Positions 1 through 12,685 of a DNA stretch of 64,000 nucleotides are shown one piece after another (position 1 is the stretch's first letter; every line of letters starts with the position of its first letter). The position numbers and the translations under genes were made by a program. A model generated the notes under the pieces. The model searched no databases. It was given only the letters and a program-made list of their open reading frames with translations, and was not told where the DNA came from. Origin of the DNA: Cavia porcellus (Eukaryota > Chordata > Mammalia > Rodentia > Caviidae); NCBI RefSeq assembly GCF_034190915.1, contig NW_026947506.1, forward strand, positions 30,571,248-30,635,247. Direction: 5' to 3'.

Positions 1-3000
1 CACCAGGAAATGGTCACCGTGTGCCCGCACACACAAAGACCATCTCAGGTTCCTGTGGAGCCCTCAAAAACTATGTGGGCGATGCCATGTCTTGTCCAGA
101 CTACCTGAGGTACGGTTGCAGCCCAGATAGGCGATGATCACCTCTGCAAGTCAAGAACCTCACAAAAGGAGGATGAGAACTCACTTCCCCCTTGCAAACA
201 TCTGCTGGGATTGGGAGCCCTCTCCAAGGTAAGTGGAAGCACAGGCCTCATAACTTCAATCCATCAGCTACGTGGGACGCCTCTACATTATGCTGTGACA
301 AATGTCCCATCACATCCTCACAAACTCACATGTTTGTGAGCACTCTACAAAGTGACTCTCTGAACAGCCTCTGCCAACACCCCAGCTACATCTCACCTCT
401 GATTTGAGCTGGCTTGCATCTGCATCTCCCTGGAGCAGTCCGGGACTCAACCATGGAAGATTCCTGTGGAGAATCTACTATGCGAATGTGGACAGAGGCC
501 TCCACAGACAAAGAGACTGCACTTACAAACAATATAGGGAACCTGTCCAGTATATACGTGAGCAAGACCACCTCTCAACCTGTCCTGACACACTCAGGAA
601 TTTGGGAATACCTGAGCGACATGAATGTGAAGAAGGGGTCTCCGTGTCCTGCCAATCGGGGACCTCCAGTCTCTGTAAATCAGGTAAGCATGAGCAAGGC
701 CTTGGCATCTCTGTCTCCTGGGGAGCCTTGCCACCGTGGACACCACAGGAGCTCAACCTACTCCTGACCATCGCAGAGGAATGCAAACTGCAGCTTGCCT
801 GTGACCAAAGCCATTTCCTGGGGTAATGATCACACCCATGTGCAGAGGCCTCCACAATGAGGTTCTGAAAAGTGCTGCCAATTTCCTCCATCCCTCAGCC
901 ACATGTGGAAAGATCTGCAAGGTGAGTATGTGCAAAACAGCCCCTCTGTCACAGCACACATGCCCATAAGCTCACACACACACACACACACATCTGCACC
1001 CACATATGCATCCTCACCATCCCACGCAGCTGTGCAGCCCTGTGCAAACACAGACATGAGTAGCATCCTCCTGTGTCCTGGACAACTCAAGCCCATACAG
1101 CATGATGGGAGCAGAGCCTGCATGTCCTGGCTACCATTCCTGTCAGTAGACTTGTCTGCACCATGCATGTAAGTCGCACACTTTGCTCCTGACCTCTTGA
1201 CCTGCTCCCACGTGCACCTCCCAGAGTCACAAGGAGGACATGGCCTGGGAACTGCAAGACATGTGTGACCAGAGAGGCAGCCTGGATTGACCCCTCAAAC
1301 ACCGATGCAAGCAGTACCAAGCCGACTCTTCACCAGCTCTGGTAAGTAGCACTCAGTCATTTTCCTCATCGCTGCTGAGATATGCATGGGAGCAGCGCAA
1401 TGCATGTTCTGAACAACATCGGCAATTGTCAGGGCCCGGAGAACCACGCTGTGAACAGAAATCAAACTACCTGACCCCCTTAAGGGTGAACACAACGTGC
1501 CAAATCTATGTGTGATCAGAATCTCCACACGTGTACCGACTGTCCAGGGTTGTAGTCACACTCTGGAGGATGTCCATGTGAGTTGGGTCTCTCACAGGCA
1601 GACAGATTCAGGTACATGTGTGGCCTGCATGATGGGGATGTTAGCAGCACACTGACACCCCTTGTGTTGACCATCTGGGGCCCCTGCACTGCCTGGTACA
1701 CTGTGTATGACAATGGAGCCCCACCCAATCCCCATCAGAGAAGGGATTTCTTTATAAAAGACCTCCACATCAACTGTATGGTCAGATCTTCGTCCCATTG
1801 GCCCCACCGCGGGAATGTGGAATCCTGTAAAATGTGCATCTTTTATGATACCTTGAGATAAAGAACATCCTGGGCCTCAGAAGAGTCCTGCAGAACAAGG
1901 ACATGAACACCAGTCCCCCCTGTAGTGGACCTACCACGGATACAGTTGTGATTCCTGTCCAATGTCTTGTCCCCTGAGAACCCTATGAGCTCAATAACCA
2001 ACTGTAAAAGGGGCCCTCTCTATTGTAAACCTGCATCCCCCTGACCTGTCAGCCCTGCCTCAAGCATGTATGAAACCTTGTGCATTGTGAACCTGACCTC
2101 ATGTTCCCATCATGTCCTCCCTACTCCCACTAAGTCTGATGCTTGGTGCAATGTCACCATCATTTTAGTCACCTCTCCCATGGCATTCAGTCCAGGCAGA
2201 GTGTTGAGCACACACACTCTTGTTGTGAATATGCCATGAATATGTGTAGCATCACACACCACAGATCTGAGCACAGCTACTCCACGTCTTGATGACCTCA
2301 GGCACTGCTGGAGCGCTGCAGAATGTGGAAGTGTGTGCAGATCATCCATCTCTTGACCAGCTCTGATGTGTGTGCCCTTTGCAAAGTCAAAGAGAACAGA
2401 ATACAATCGTGTCATGTGCATCATCACCTTGCACGCACACCTGTAGGAAGAAGACATGACAAATGGTACACCATTTCTGGAGCAAGTGCATACTCCGTGG
2501 AAAACCTCTACCCCACAAATACAGCCAGAGAACCACTGCCTGCAGTAATCAGCCTCAGGATTGTGTGGCCTTCCCAATGTGAATGTGAGCAGAGCTCTGC
2601 CCTTGTCTTCAACACCACGGATATGCACTCAGCGCTAAAGTGAATATGAGCAGAGTCTCTCACTGTCGTGAACAACTCTGGCAATTAATGTCGCCCTACA
2701 AGATGTGACTGTGAGCGCAGCCTCCCCTGTGTCCTGACAACATCAGGCCCTGGAAGAGCCCTGCACTGTGTGGATGTAGAACAGCTATTCGACATTCCAA
2801 CAGTCCCAGGGAAGTGTGGCTCCTGTACAAAGATGAGGCAAGCAGAGCCCCACATGCTCCAGACATCAGCATCATGCATGAAGCCCTCTATAGGGTGCAG
2901 GTCAGAAGAGGCACACCATTTGTGGCTGGATTCTCTTAGGTAGGTACAGTGCTTCAACGACACAGAGGTGAGCAGAGCAGTGCACAGTTGTGCTTATCTC

Positions 3001-3081
3001 GTGCATGTGGAGCCCTTTTCAACATGTAACACACACACAGCGGTCCATTCCGTCAATGCCTCAGGCCTGTGTGGAACTCTC
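1..3081. repeat. Satellite higher-order unit, copy 1
   Basis: This stretch is made of degenerate units of about 60 bases that share 'ctcaggtgtgtgg', 'agccctctacaatgtg' and 'gatgtgagcagag' motifs. It forms one higher-order unit of about 3.08 kb. Its first bases (caccaggaaatgg) recur at 3,082 and 63,590, and its end (about 2,570-3,081) recurs at about 63,090-63,590. Part of it (about 2,000-2,620) also recurs at 45,290-46,090. I see no credible gene: the open frames are short, overlap on both strands and are not kept between copies. The outer left boundary lies outside the window. Confidence 0.8.
973..992. repeat. (CA)n microsatellite
   Basis: An uninterrupted run of ten CA dinucleotides inside satellite copy 1. 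The matching place in copy 2 (about 4,040) has no CA run, so the expansion is specific to this copy. Confidence 0.9.
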
Positions 3082-5600
3082 CACCAGGAAATGGGCACTG
3101 TGTGCCAACCCTTAAACCACCATCTTAGGCTCTTATGGAGCCCTAACGAATCTCTATATGCAATGCTCCTCCTGTACTGACAAGCTGAGGAATGGGAGGA
3201 GCCCAGCCAGGTGCTGATCACCCTTCCAAGTCAAGAATCTTAGACATGGATGATGTGAATACACTTCCCGTGTGCAAACTTCTGCTGGGATTAGGAGCCC
3301 TCTCAAGGTAAGTGGAAACACAGGTCTCACAACTCCAATCCATCAGCTACATCGGACGCCTCTCCATTATGTTGTGATAAAGGTCCCATCACATCCTCAC
3401 AACCTCACATGTTTGTGAGCACTATATAAAGTGACTCTGGGAACAGACTCCGCCAATGTCCAAACTACATCTCACCTATGAGTTGAGCTGGATTCCATCT
3501 GCATCTGGCTGGACTAGTGCAGGACTCAACTATGAAGACTCCTGTCAAGAATCTACTATTCGAATGTGGCCAGAGACTTCCACACATAAAGAGACTGTAC
3601 TTACAAACAATATAGGGAACCTGTGCAATGTATGTGTGAGAACGGCCACCCTTCAACATGTCCTGAGACACTCAGGCATTTGGGAACACTTGAGGGAGAT
3701 CAATATGAAGAATGGGTCTCCACTTCCTGCCAACAGGGGTCTCCAGTCTCTACAGCAGGTAAGCATAAGCAGGGCCTTTGCATCTCTGTCACCTATGGAC
3801 CCTGCCGCCATTGAGAGCACAGGAGCTCGACCTACTTCTGACCCTCACATAGGAGTACAACCTCTGCAGCTTGGTTGTGACCAGAGCCACTTCCTGTGGT
3901 AATGATCACACACATGTGCAGAGGCCTCCACAATGAGGTTGTGAACAGAGATGCCAATTTCCTTCATCCCTTAGCCACATGTGGATGACCTGCAAGGTGA
4001 GTATGTGCAAAACAGCCCCTTTATCACTGCACAAATGTGCATACACTCACAGACATCTGTACACACATATGCATCATCACCATCCCAGGCAGATGTGCTG
4101 CCCTGTACAAACACAGACATGAGTAGCATCCTCCTGTGTCCTGAACAACTCAAGCCCATACAGCATGATGGGAGCAGAGACTGCATGTCCTACTAACAAT
4201 TCCTGTGCATAGACTCATCTGCACCATGCATGTGAGTAGCACATTTTGCTCCTGACCTCTTGACCTGCTCTCATGTGCACAACCCATAGTCACAAGGACG
4301 ACATGGCCTGGGACTTGCAAGACATTTGTGACCACAGAGGCAGCCTGGAGAAACCCCTCAAATACCCATTTAAGCAGCACCAAGCCAAATCTTCACCACC
4401 TCTGGTAAGTACCACTAAGTCATTTAATTTCCTCATCGCCACGGAGATATCCATGGGAGCAGGCAATTGTCAGGCCCTGTAGAACCAGGCTGTGAGCAGA
4501 AACCAAACTACCTGATTCCCTCAAGGGTGAGGACACCTTGCAAAACATACATAGGACCAGAATCTCCACACATGTACCGACTGTCCAGGTTGGCAGTCAC
4601 AATCTTGAGGAGGTACATGGGAGCAGACTCTGTCTCAGGCAATATGTGGCCCGCAGGACAGGGATTTGAGCAGCCCCTGGACCCCTTGTGCCTACCCTCT
4701 GTGTCAGTTTTAGTGCCTGTTACACTGTGGATCAGAATGGAGGCCAGCACATCCCATCAAAGCAAGGATATTTTTATTAAAGACCTGGACATCCTCTGCG
4801 TGGCTAGATCTTCATACCATCTGCACCACCTCAGGTATGTGGAATCCTATAAAATGTGCATCTGATGTGATATTTTCAGAAAAGCAACATTATGGGCCTG
4901 CACAGAGTGCTGCAGAACATGGACATGCACAGCAGTCCCCCAATAGTAGACGTACTAATGTGTCTGTGATTTCCGTACTAGGTAGTTGCTCCCTGATAGC
5001 CCCATCACCTTAGTAACCTGCTGTGTATGCGTCCCTCCATATATAAATGTGAGCATAGCTGTCCCTGCTACCTCACTTGTCATTGCCATGGGAATCAAAT
5101 AGGAAATCTTGTACAATATGAAGTTGACCTGAATAGTCCCCATATCCTTATCACCTGTGTAATGCCTTAAAAGATTTGTTAATCCAGCAGCCTTTCTCCT
5201 TTGTGGGCAATTCTAGAATGTCATGATCATTAAGCTCCCTGTCCTGACCTCCTCAGGAATATGTGGATATGCGCAAGGCTAGAGTTCCACATCCTGATGG
5301 CCTCATGCCTTGATGGTGCCTGGTCGATCATGGACAAGAGAAGAGACCCTCCAAATTGTGACAACTGCCAGTGTGTGTTACCTTTACAATGTCAGTGTGA
5401 TCACAGCCCACATGTTTTTGTGTCATCATCATATAATGAGCCCCGTAAAATGAGAAGAGCTGCGATATTCATCCGAACTCAGGCCCCTGGAAAACTTTTC
5501 CAGTGTGGGTATGACCAGCAGCACCCTATGTGGTTATCAGCTTTTCAATGTGAGGAGCCCTCTTCAGTGTGAATGGAAGCAGCGTACACTAAGTTCTCCG
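3082..5600. repeat. Satellite higher-order unit, copy 2
   Basis: It aligns to copy 1 with an offset of about 3,030-3,080. Examples are the 'aggtaagtgg' segment (229 and 3,308), the 'cagcatgatgggagcag' segment (about 1,098 and 4,158) and the 'gtcctgcagaacaagg' segment (about 1,888 and 4,905). Divergence between copies is substantial, roughly one base in eight to ten by eye, with small indels. Beyond about 5,150 it departs from copy 1 and runs into ordinary satellite units. No gene is seen. Confidence 0.75.
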
Positions 5601-6136
5601 GAGCATAGGTATGCATGACACCATCAGTAGGGGTTTGTGAACAGTAGCTTCTGTATAAACACTAACATCTCAGCAGTGGGTGCAGTGCTAGAGAGCACAT
5701 GGCCTGCATTGTGTCCTCAATGTCTGGATGCCCCAGATATGGATGCAGCCCTGAACAGTTAGAAGGGGAGTAGAACTGTATCCCCACACTATGGACAAGT
5801 GTGGAGCCCTGTGTGTGGACCTGAGAATGTCCTCAGAGCCATTCTATCCAGCCCATCTCAGGTCCTTGGAGCCCTGTTACAAGGAGGAGGTCCTCAGAGC
5901 CTTCCATTTCCTGATCATTTTGGCAGATTCTGAAATTTTCCAAATCAGGGAACTGAGCACCACCCCATTGTTTTGACCACATCTAGTGCCTGAAGCCTTC
6001 TGTAATGTTGTTGTGAGCCGAGCAGACTAGGTCTGTTCCACATCTGGCATGTGCCACAGATGAGTGGTAACTCCAGTACCCAGACCCTTTCAGAAATGCG
6101 CAGAGCCCTCTCCCTATGGATACTCAATAGTTCTGC

Positions 6137-6283
6137 TTTTTTTTTTTTTTTTCAAATAAGGTCTCATTATGCGGTTCGGGCTGGCCTTCAGTTCACTTTG
6201 TAGCTCAGGCTGGGCACAAACTCACAGCAATTCACCTGTGTGCCTCAGCTCCAAGTGTTGGGATTACACCACCACCCTGGCTT
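6137..6283 (-). mobile_element. B1/Alu-like SINE
   Basis: Read on the minus strand it starts 'aagccagggtggtggtg', has the 7SL-type 'taatcccaacacttgg' core and ends in an A run, seen here as 16 T from 6,137. The parallel place in the second array (about 16,555) lacks it, so the insertion followed the array duplication. Confidence 0.85.
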
Positions 6284-6581
6284 AAACACTTCCGTAAAAA
6301 TCCTGATCATCTTCATGGTATGAGGATCCATATACAACATGGAGGTGAGTACTCTTCATCCCTATGTCTTGATCTTCTAGGGTGCGGGAGGAGTGCTGTA
6401 CCATGTGGATGGGAGCAGGTACCCTCCAAAAAACAAGATTACAACAGTCCTTATCCTTCTATATCCTGGCCAAGAACCCAGGACCTGGACATGAGTAGAG
6501 CCTCCCATGTCCTAACCCTCTCAGGATATAGGTTGAATTGTCTACTGTGTAGTTGAGAGCAGAGCTTCACAATCAGGTGTT

Positions 6582-6850
6582 TGAGCTGGGCATGGAAGCA
6601 CACTCCTGTAATCCCAGCACTTGGGAGGTTGAGGCAGGTGGATTGTTGCAAGTTCGAGACCAGCCTGGTCAGCCAAGTTCAATACTAGCCAAAGTGAGAC
6701 CAAGGCCAGACTGAACCACATGGTGAGATGCTCTACTAAGATGACAGAGTTCTCTACCACCACATTCTGATCCTAGTTCGGGATTTAGCTCAGTGCCTAC
6801 CTGGCAAACATGAGGTGACCTGTTCTATCCCTAGGACAAAAACAAGCAAA
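6582..6850 (+). mobile_element. Composite B1-ID SINE
   Basis: A 7SL-derived part ('gagctgggcatggaagcac', then 'taatcccagcacttgggagg', then 'ccagcctggtcag') runs to about 6,735. A tRNA-derived ID part ('gggatttagctcagtgcc') occupies about 6,780-6,845 and ends in an A-rich tail. The parallel region near 16,810 lacks it. Confidence 0.85.
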
Positions 6851-8756
6851 CAGACTGGCAACAATAACAAAAGAAGATATACACTTTGGAACCTCTTAGT
6901 TCTGTCCCAGGCACTTAAGCCACCCTGCATGCAGGTCACTCCTCCCCAAATAAGACCAGCACCCCTCCTGGTGGCGGACCACATATCCTGTGTACAGAGT
7001 CTTTATCATGGATAGGAGCAGAGGCACACACCATGTTCTGACTATCTCAGGTGTGTGGGGAGCCCTCTGTAATGTGGATGTCCAGGATGGCCAGTCCTGA
7101 TCATCATATTGTGTGGGGCTCTTTTCAATGAAAATATAGACACAGGACTCGTGTCCTGGTCATCTGAGGTGTGTGGAACCCTCCAGAAATGTAGTATAAT
7201 CAGAAAGTCCCCATCCTCAACTCTGACTAGTTTTACCATAACAGAGCCCTGTATGCTGTGGCTCTGGATAGTCATATACCTCATTTTCTGAGTATCCCAT
7301 GCAGCAGTGTGGGAATAGCTTATACACTGATGTGTGTGGATCAACTCAGAGCTACTGTGTCCTGACATCTCAGGGACAGGTGGGTGCTTCTCAGACATGG
7401 ATGAGTGGAACATCATGACCTCAGTATGTCAGATATCTGGACTCTTCCCTAAGGTCAGTGTGAACAGAAGACACTCCACCCACATTTCTGGCCATCTCAG
7501 GTGTGTATTGATCCCTCTAAAACGTGTATATGAGCAGAGTACCCCATGTTCTGACCATCAAAGGCATGTGAGGAGCCCTCTACAACACAGATGTGAGCAG
7601 AGACTTCCACTCACTGAGTTTACCATCTCAGGCTCCACATATATGTGGATCTCAGCAGAATCTACCATGTGCTCATATCACTAGTGTCTGCAGAGCCTCC
7701 TACAACATGAATAGAAGTAAAGATCCTGAACTTTATCACCTGGATGTGGATCCCCTACAACACAGAAGTGAGCAGAGCTACACCCACGCCAATTATCGAA
7801 AGTACACAGAGAACCCTGTGCGTTGTGCCTATGAGCCGAGATCCCCAGGGATGAACACTCAGATGTGGGGGGAACCGTCTTCCAGGAGGATGTGGGCAGA
7901 GTCCCCAACTCTCCTAACATTCGCAATCATTTGTGGAAGCTTCTGCAAGGTGGTTCATGGCAGAGGCCCCATGTCTTGACTGTCATTAGAGAGATCTATA
8001 AGCACCAACTAAACAAAGCACATGAAAGACAAAAAGCAAACAACTTCTGCAAAGAATACTGAGCTAATTTCATAGCCTAAGCTGTGACTGGTTTACTACC
8101 CTTGTATAACAAACTGTCTTTGTATCTGTTTAGATCATTTCAGCCAACTGAAGGATCATCTGTCAAAAATAATCTCAGGATCACAGGAGATCAGCTTTCC
8201 TGTTACACACATCACACACTGCAAAGCTGAGAAAAGGTGCAGAATTATTACTCTGGGACTGAGATGTAGGAAGGTGCCATGAGACTGATAGAGTGCCTGA
8301 TCCATTTCAGAAACAATATCTCAAGTTTGAACCAGGCACAGCCTGAATTTGGAAGGTGAACCGAATACCGCCCTCTGTGCACTGTCATCCTACATGGCCA
8401 GATCTGGACTGATGGACTGCAGCTCAGGACACTGTCAATCCTCCTGATTTCAGCAAAGGCCTCCTGGTGACATCCTGTGAAAAGGTTCCATAGTGGAGCC
8501 CAGACACCTGTATGGCAAGTAGGCTGTTTAACAAACCCTCAACATGGAACCCAAGCCTGCTTCCAGGCCCAAGGGATAGGAAAGGTGAATGTGCCAGCCA
8601 GAGCTCCAGCACGAGACAGCCCTGAGGCATGGGTGGCTCTTAGTTTTCTCCATTGAGATCTGCCTAAGACGCAGACATCACACAGCTCAAAATGCATGGA
8701 TGTCAATGGTTAGAGAACTGTTTGGCTTATGTACCTTCATCACGGACTCAAGCACA

Positions 8757-8882
8757 GATCCCAAAGTATTTCTGCAAAGTCGAGGTCAACACTATAATGG
8801 TGGATGCCACTCACCAAACAGATCCCAAAGTATTTCTGCAAAGTCGAGGTCAACACTATAATGGTGGATGCCACTCACCAAA
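8757..8882. repeat. 64-bp exact tandem duplication
   Basis: The 64-base segment beginning 'gatcccaaagtatttctgc' at 8,757 is repeated at 8,821 with no mismatch over its first 62 bases. Copy B has a single copy at about 18,425-18,490, so this is a recent event in copy A. Confidence 0.95.
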
Positions 8883-10179
8883 ACACAACCACACTTAGAT
8901 TACAGGGACACAGGGACACACCAGAGCCTACTGTGTAGGCAAGCTCTGTATCTTCCCAGCACCACAACTCTGCATCACTCTGACTTTACAGCTGTGCTTT
9001 TCAGCACTTCCCTGGGGACATGCAAGGGCCATGGTGCAGAAGCTCATTAGAGGACTCAAAGAAAAAAAGGCATCTGTGTATCCTATGGCCATTATACCAC
9101 CTCCCACTGACTACCAAATGTAGACAAAAATGGGGTGAAGCTATCTGCCCAAGGTGACTCACTGGAGGAAAACACTTGGCTTAGTCCTAGAGCTGGCAAC
9201 TCCAGAGCGCTGCCTACCACCCAGTGCACCTCAATGATTTGCACTCAGTGCTCAGTACTGCTGCCTTTATTCAAAAGTGCATATAAATCCTTCAGGCTAC
9301 AGGAAGGTTCTTTTACAAATTCCCTAACCTGAATATGATTCTTATGGATCTGAAATGTACCAATAATCATAATTATGAAAGGAAAAATGATAAAAATAAA
9401 AGTGTTCTCACAGTATCAAATTTTAAGTTGTACTCAGGCTTTCTCTGCCCTGAGGCTTGATGCAAAACTGTGGCCTTCCTAGGCCACTTGGAGCCCTCAC
9501 ACTCGCCCACATCAGGCACCAGGCACGTCTGTGATTCTTGCCACTGACAACTGGTAGGAAGGAGGAGCAATTGCTTTTAGTAAAGATGCAACAATTCCAG
9601 TTAAGCTTTTCTCACCTTTTCATGAGAGCAGAAAAAGGAAAACTACTAACATGTCTTTGTAAGTGTGTAAGCAACCATCAGAATGAGTGTGTATTTGCAG
9701 ACATTAGTTTGGCACAGCACATGTCCCTTCAGGCACTGTAGGAACAACTGGGTGACCACCAGAGCGTCCACCCCATGGAAGGATGGGCCATGGAGCACCA
9801 CACAGCAGTTTGAAAGCAGAATCCCCATGCCACACCGAGACGCCTACCATGGTCAGCTGGAAAATCAGGCAATGGAGAGCCAGGGTGTAGCCTTGGCCTT
9901 TAGGAGACACATTTTTGCACAAACACAGAAATTTGTGTATCAAACACAGCGGGACTCATTTCCTGAACTGTGACTAAGAAGCAGACTTCTTTGTTCTTAA
10001 CGTAGGCCCTTCTGAGCTATGTGAATGTCTCAACCAAGCACTTAAGAAAAATAACAATCAATTAGAATGTCTCAGCAGAAAGCTGAGCTCCCACATCAAG
10101 AGGCTCCAGCTCAAAGGGAGGATGGAAAAATGAACATAAGGTCAGATGTAGGATCTTCTGTTCATGGTGTACGTAAGAT

Positions 10180-10285
10180 AGTATGAGCTGCACGGAATGG
10201 TACATACCTGTAATCCCAGTATGCAAGAGGCTGAGGCTGGATGACTCCATGGTCCACTCTCACAATTTGGATGGTATACCTGACA
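10180..10285 (+). mobile_element. Old truncated B1-like SINE
   Basis: 'gtacatacctgtaatcccag' followed by 'gaggctgaggctggatgac' is the left part of a B1/Alu-like SINE. It also lies in copy B at about 19,930-20,030, so it predates the A/B duplication. Confidence 0.65.
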
Positions 10286-10904
10286 AATAAACATTCAAGG
10301 TATATAATGTGATGATTTCGTATGCATGTACATTATAAACTGAGTTCCACATCAAGTGAATGAACGTACCCATCAATATTCGATGGTTACCACTGGAGTG
10401 TACAGGCACTTGAGAGATACAGGCACTTTAGGCCTCAGGGTTCAAAAGCCCAGCTGGATGCTTGTGGCCTTCAGAATTCTCAATGTGGCTTCTGTTCAGC
10501 CCCTCCCTAAAGCACCCATGTGTACAGCTATACCTACATGCATCACACATGCACACACCATCTCACACCTCACTCCACACCACACAGTTCCCAATCGTCC
10601 TCCACAAAGAGTTTTTCTTCAATTAATCCCAGCTGCACTGGGTTTTTTGTAGGTGTCCCCTGGGAACCTGTTTTGGCTACCTGGCTCCTATGGATACCAA
10701 GTTTCTGGCTCTCTTCACCTGCATCACCTCTCTGTACTGCTCTGGCATGAACCAGCTGCTTTGTCATCTTCTTATCCATCTTCTTATCCTGTCTATATAA
10801 CAAGCTGCAACCACGTTGTGTCTCCTATTTTGTTCACTATTAGAACAATGCCCACACACAGGAGGAAACCAAGGAACATTTATGAATGAATGAAAATACA
10901 GAGC

Positions 10905-11360
10905 ATTCTTACCATAGAAAGTACTGAAAACATGCAGCAGGTGACCAGGTTCCTGAGTCCAGTCGGCAACTACATAGTAAGACAGAAATGAGAGCTTGAG
11001 TGAGGACAGAGGCTGTGGGTACCAGGAGCCCAGGTGTCCTGAGGTCGTCCCCACGACCTGCCATGTGTGTATCACAGAACTCTTCCCCTCCTCAGGGCCT
11101 ACCTCAGGAACTCGTCACCACATGCAGTGTACTTTTGCCTACTGGCTTCCGAACATGGGGCACAACCACAGCAGCAGCTGAACTGGCACTGGCACCAGGC
11201 ATGTATTTGCACACAGCTGCCCTAAAATGCACATGCCCTTGGGAAATGCCTATGTGGGATTATCTCAGGACTCACACCTTTTGCAAGTGCTGGTGCAGAG
11301 CACATCCCAGTACCAATGCCTCGCTCCACCTTGCAGCTGACCAATGGCAATGCTAGGCTG
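10905..11360 (-). promoter_or_regulatory. Candidate promoter and first exon, A1
   Basis: This reads leftwards. The right end carries a CCAAT motif in plus orientation (11,341, 'ccaatggcaa'). The left end, read on the minus strand, gives a possible coding tail HLLHVFSTFYG followed by a donor-like 'atg|gtaagaatg' near 10,910. Related segments lie at 14,190-14,700, 20,690-21,260, 25,260-25,800 and 50,290-51,060. That this was a gene is inference. No downstream exons could be joined to it, and it may be a decayed pseudogene copy. Confidence 0.35.
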
Positions 11361-11789
11361 AACCATGGCAGCACTGTACCTTTGTGCTAGATTGTGGTGG
11401 CATATCTGGGTGCCATCAGTTGCGGAGGAACTCCTCTGGTTTTCAGGGCAATATGGTCACAGGCTGACTCTGTGAGTTTGGCTGCTGGCATTCAGCTGAT
11501 ATCTAGTTAGTAAAAACCAGTGCGCAAAAGGACAGATGTTAAAAAAAAAACCCACGGAGTTTAAATATTGTTACAATAGTGCTCCTCACCATTGAAAGCA
11601 TCAACGGTGTTACATTCACTGACACACAGAGGCAGTGAAGATCTGTCTGCCAGGGCTCCAGGTAGGACCTTAGTCTGTCTCCTCGTGGAGGGGAGGAGCT
11701 ATGGGGGCAGCTCAGAGGCACTATGACAGCAGAGCCAGACAGCAAAGAACAACCCTCTATTTCGTCTTCAGCACTTATAAATCACAATG

Positions 11790-12005
11790 TAGCTGGGTGG
11801 GTGGCAAAAGTCAGCAATTCTAGTTGAAACAGAAGGTGAAGCAGTAGGATGACAAGTTCAAGCCCCTACTGGGCAAATTTCTAAGATCTTGTCTCAAAAT
11901 AATAATAATAATACAAATAAATAAATAAAATAGTAAGGTACAAGAATTAGGAATGTAACTCATGGTGGCTTGTGTGACAATCTGACTTAAATTCTGAGCA
12001 CTGGA
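11790..12005 (+). mobile_element. Old B1-ID SINE with (AAT)n linker
   Basis: 'gacaagttcaagcccctac', then 'gatcttgtctcaaaataat', then an (aat)n/(aaat)n linker at 11,898-11,930, then an ID-like tail ('ggaatgtaactcatggtgg'). The same SINE is in copy D at about 47,690-47,930 and in copy B at about 21,660-21,860, so it is older than the duplications. Confidence 0.7.
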
Positions 12006-12524
12006 AATGGAAAGAATTCCTGGCTCCTTCCTTAGATGAAAAGGACAAAAAGAGAGAAACACAAGGTCTGGTTTATGGCCTAAGAGTGCTGCTTCGGTGG
12101 TAAAATATTGCAAAGCCATAAAACTAAAACCATGCCTAGGACTGTCACCCTCACATTTAGGGTTATCTTCTTTCTGGGACCAGTGGGTTCTGAAAGAAGC
12201 AGCTGAGAATTTGAAATCTGGACAGAGATTCTGACTAGTTTAGGGGTCAGTGGACAGGAGAATGTGGCCCCATCCTTGGATTCATGGCAAACCTGGATTT
12301 TGGTGGGATAATTTAAACTGGAAGTAGACCACTCCTGAGGAGCTTCATGAAATTCACGTCAGGTTCTAACATTACATTTTTATGAGTCAGCATTTATTAG
12401 TGGTACCAAAGCGAGCTAAGTTAAGAAAAATCAACTTCCAGGTGATATTCGAGGGCCCAAAGTATAATTGCTTATGGATTATACCCAGGAGGCATAGAAA
12501 TTATCTGTGTATCTAAGAAGACAA

Positions 12525-12685
12525 CAATTTTTTGTGAGATAAAAAATTTCATTTATGATATCAGTATGATATCAGTGGCTGTGATATCAGTATGTAGGGC
12601 AGTCTAGCTTCCAACTTAAAATCTGTCTGCCTCAGCCTCTCAAGTGCTAAGAACACAGGGGTATATCACCACATTTGGTGAAGAC
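12525..12685 (-). mobile_element. Old minus-strand B1-like SINE
   Basis: Plus-strand text 'ctgcctcagcctctcaagtgc' and 'ggtatatcaccacatttgg' is the reverse of a B1 left end. Counterparts are at about 22,390-22,530 and 48,440-48,590. A further old copy in the duplicated 3.3-kb half lies at 15,680-15,800, with counterparts at 27,030-27,160 and 52,190-52,290. Confidence 0.65.

Larger units (their letters stand above)
5601..8050. repeat. Satellite array leading into module A
   Basis: Degenerate 60-base units continue, interrupted by SINEs at 6,137-6,283 and 6,582-6,850. The segment parallels 16,060-17,690: both contain 'gccctgtgtgtggacctg' (about 5,804 and 16,222) and 'gcctgaagccttctgtaatg' (about 5,991 and 16,401). 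The units are clearest at 7,030-7,980, where the 'gtgagcagag' motif recurs every 55-70 bases. Confidence 0.75.

Noticed and set aside
403..900. Overlapping plus-strand frames (117-140 codons) also seen at 3,456-3,902
   Set aside because: Both copies are open over part of the same satellite unit, but the reading frames are disrupted between them. No start context, splice structure or domain supports coding.
2110..2628. Minus-strand open frame of 172 codons in the satellite
   Set aside because: The homologous sequence at 45,290-46,090 does not keep the frame, and the composition is that of the repeat.
6780..6850. tRNA-like sequence with an A box
   Set aside because: It is the ID part of a SINE with an A-rich tail, not a functional tRNA gene. 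The same applies to the other ID elements (18,945; 33,290; 42,768; 45,205; 53,165).
1..8050. Possible CRISPR-like regularly spaced repeats
   Set aside because: Units are direct, adjacent, degenerate and without unique spacers, and the DNA is mammalian. This is satellite.
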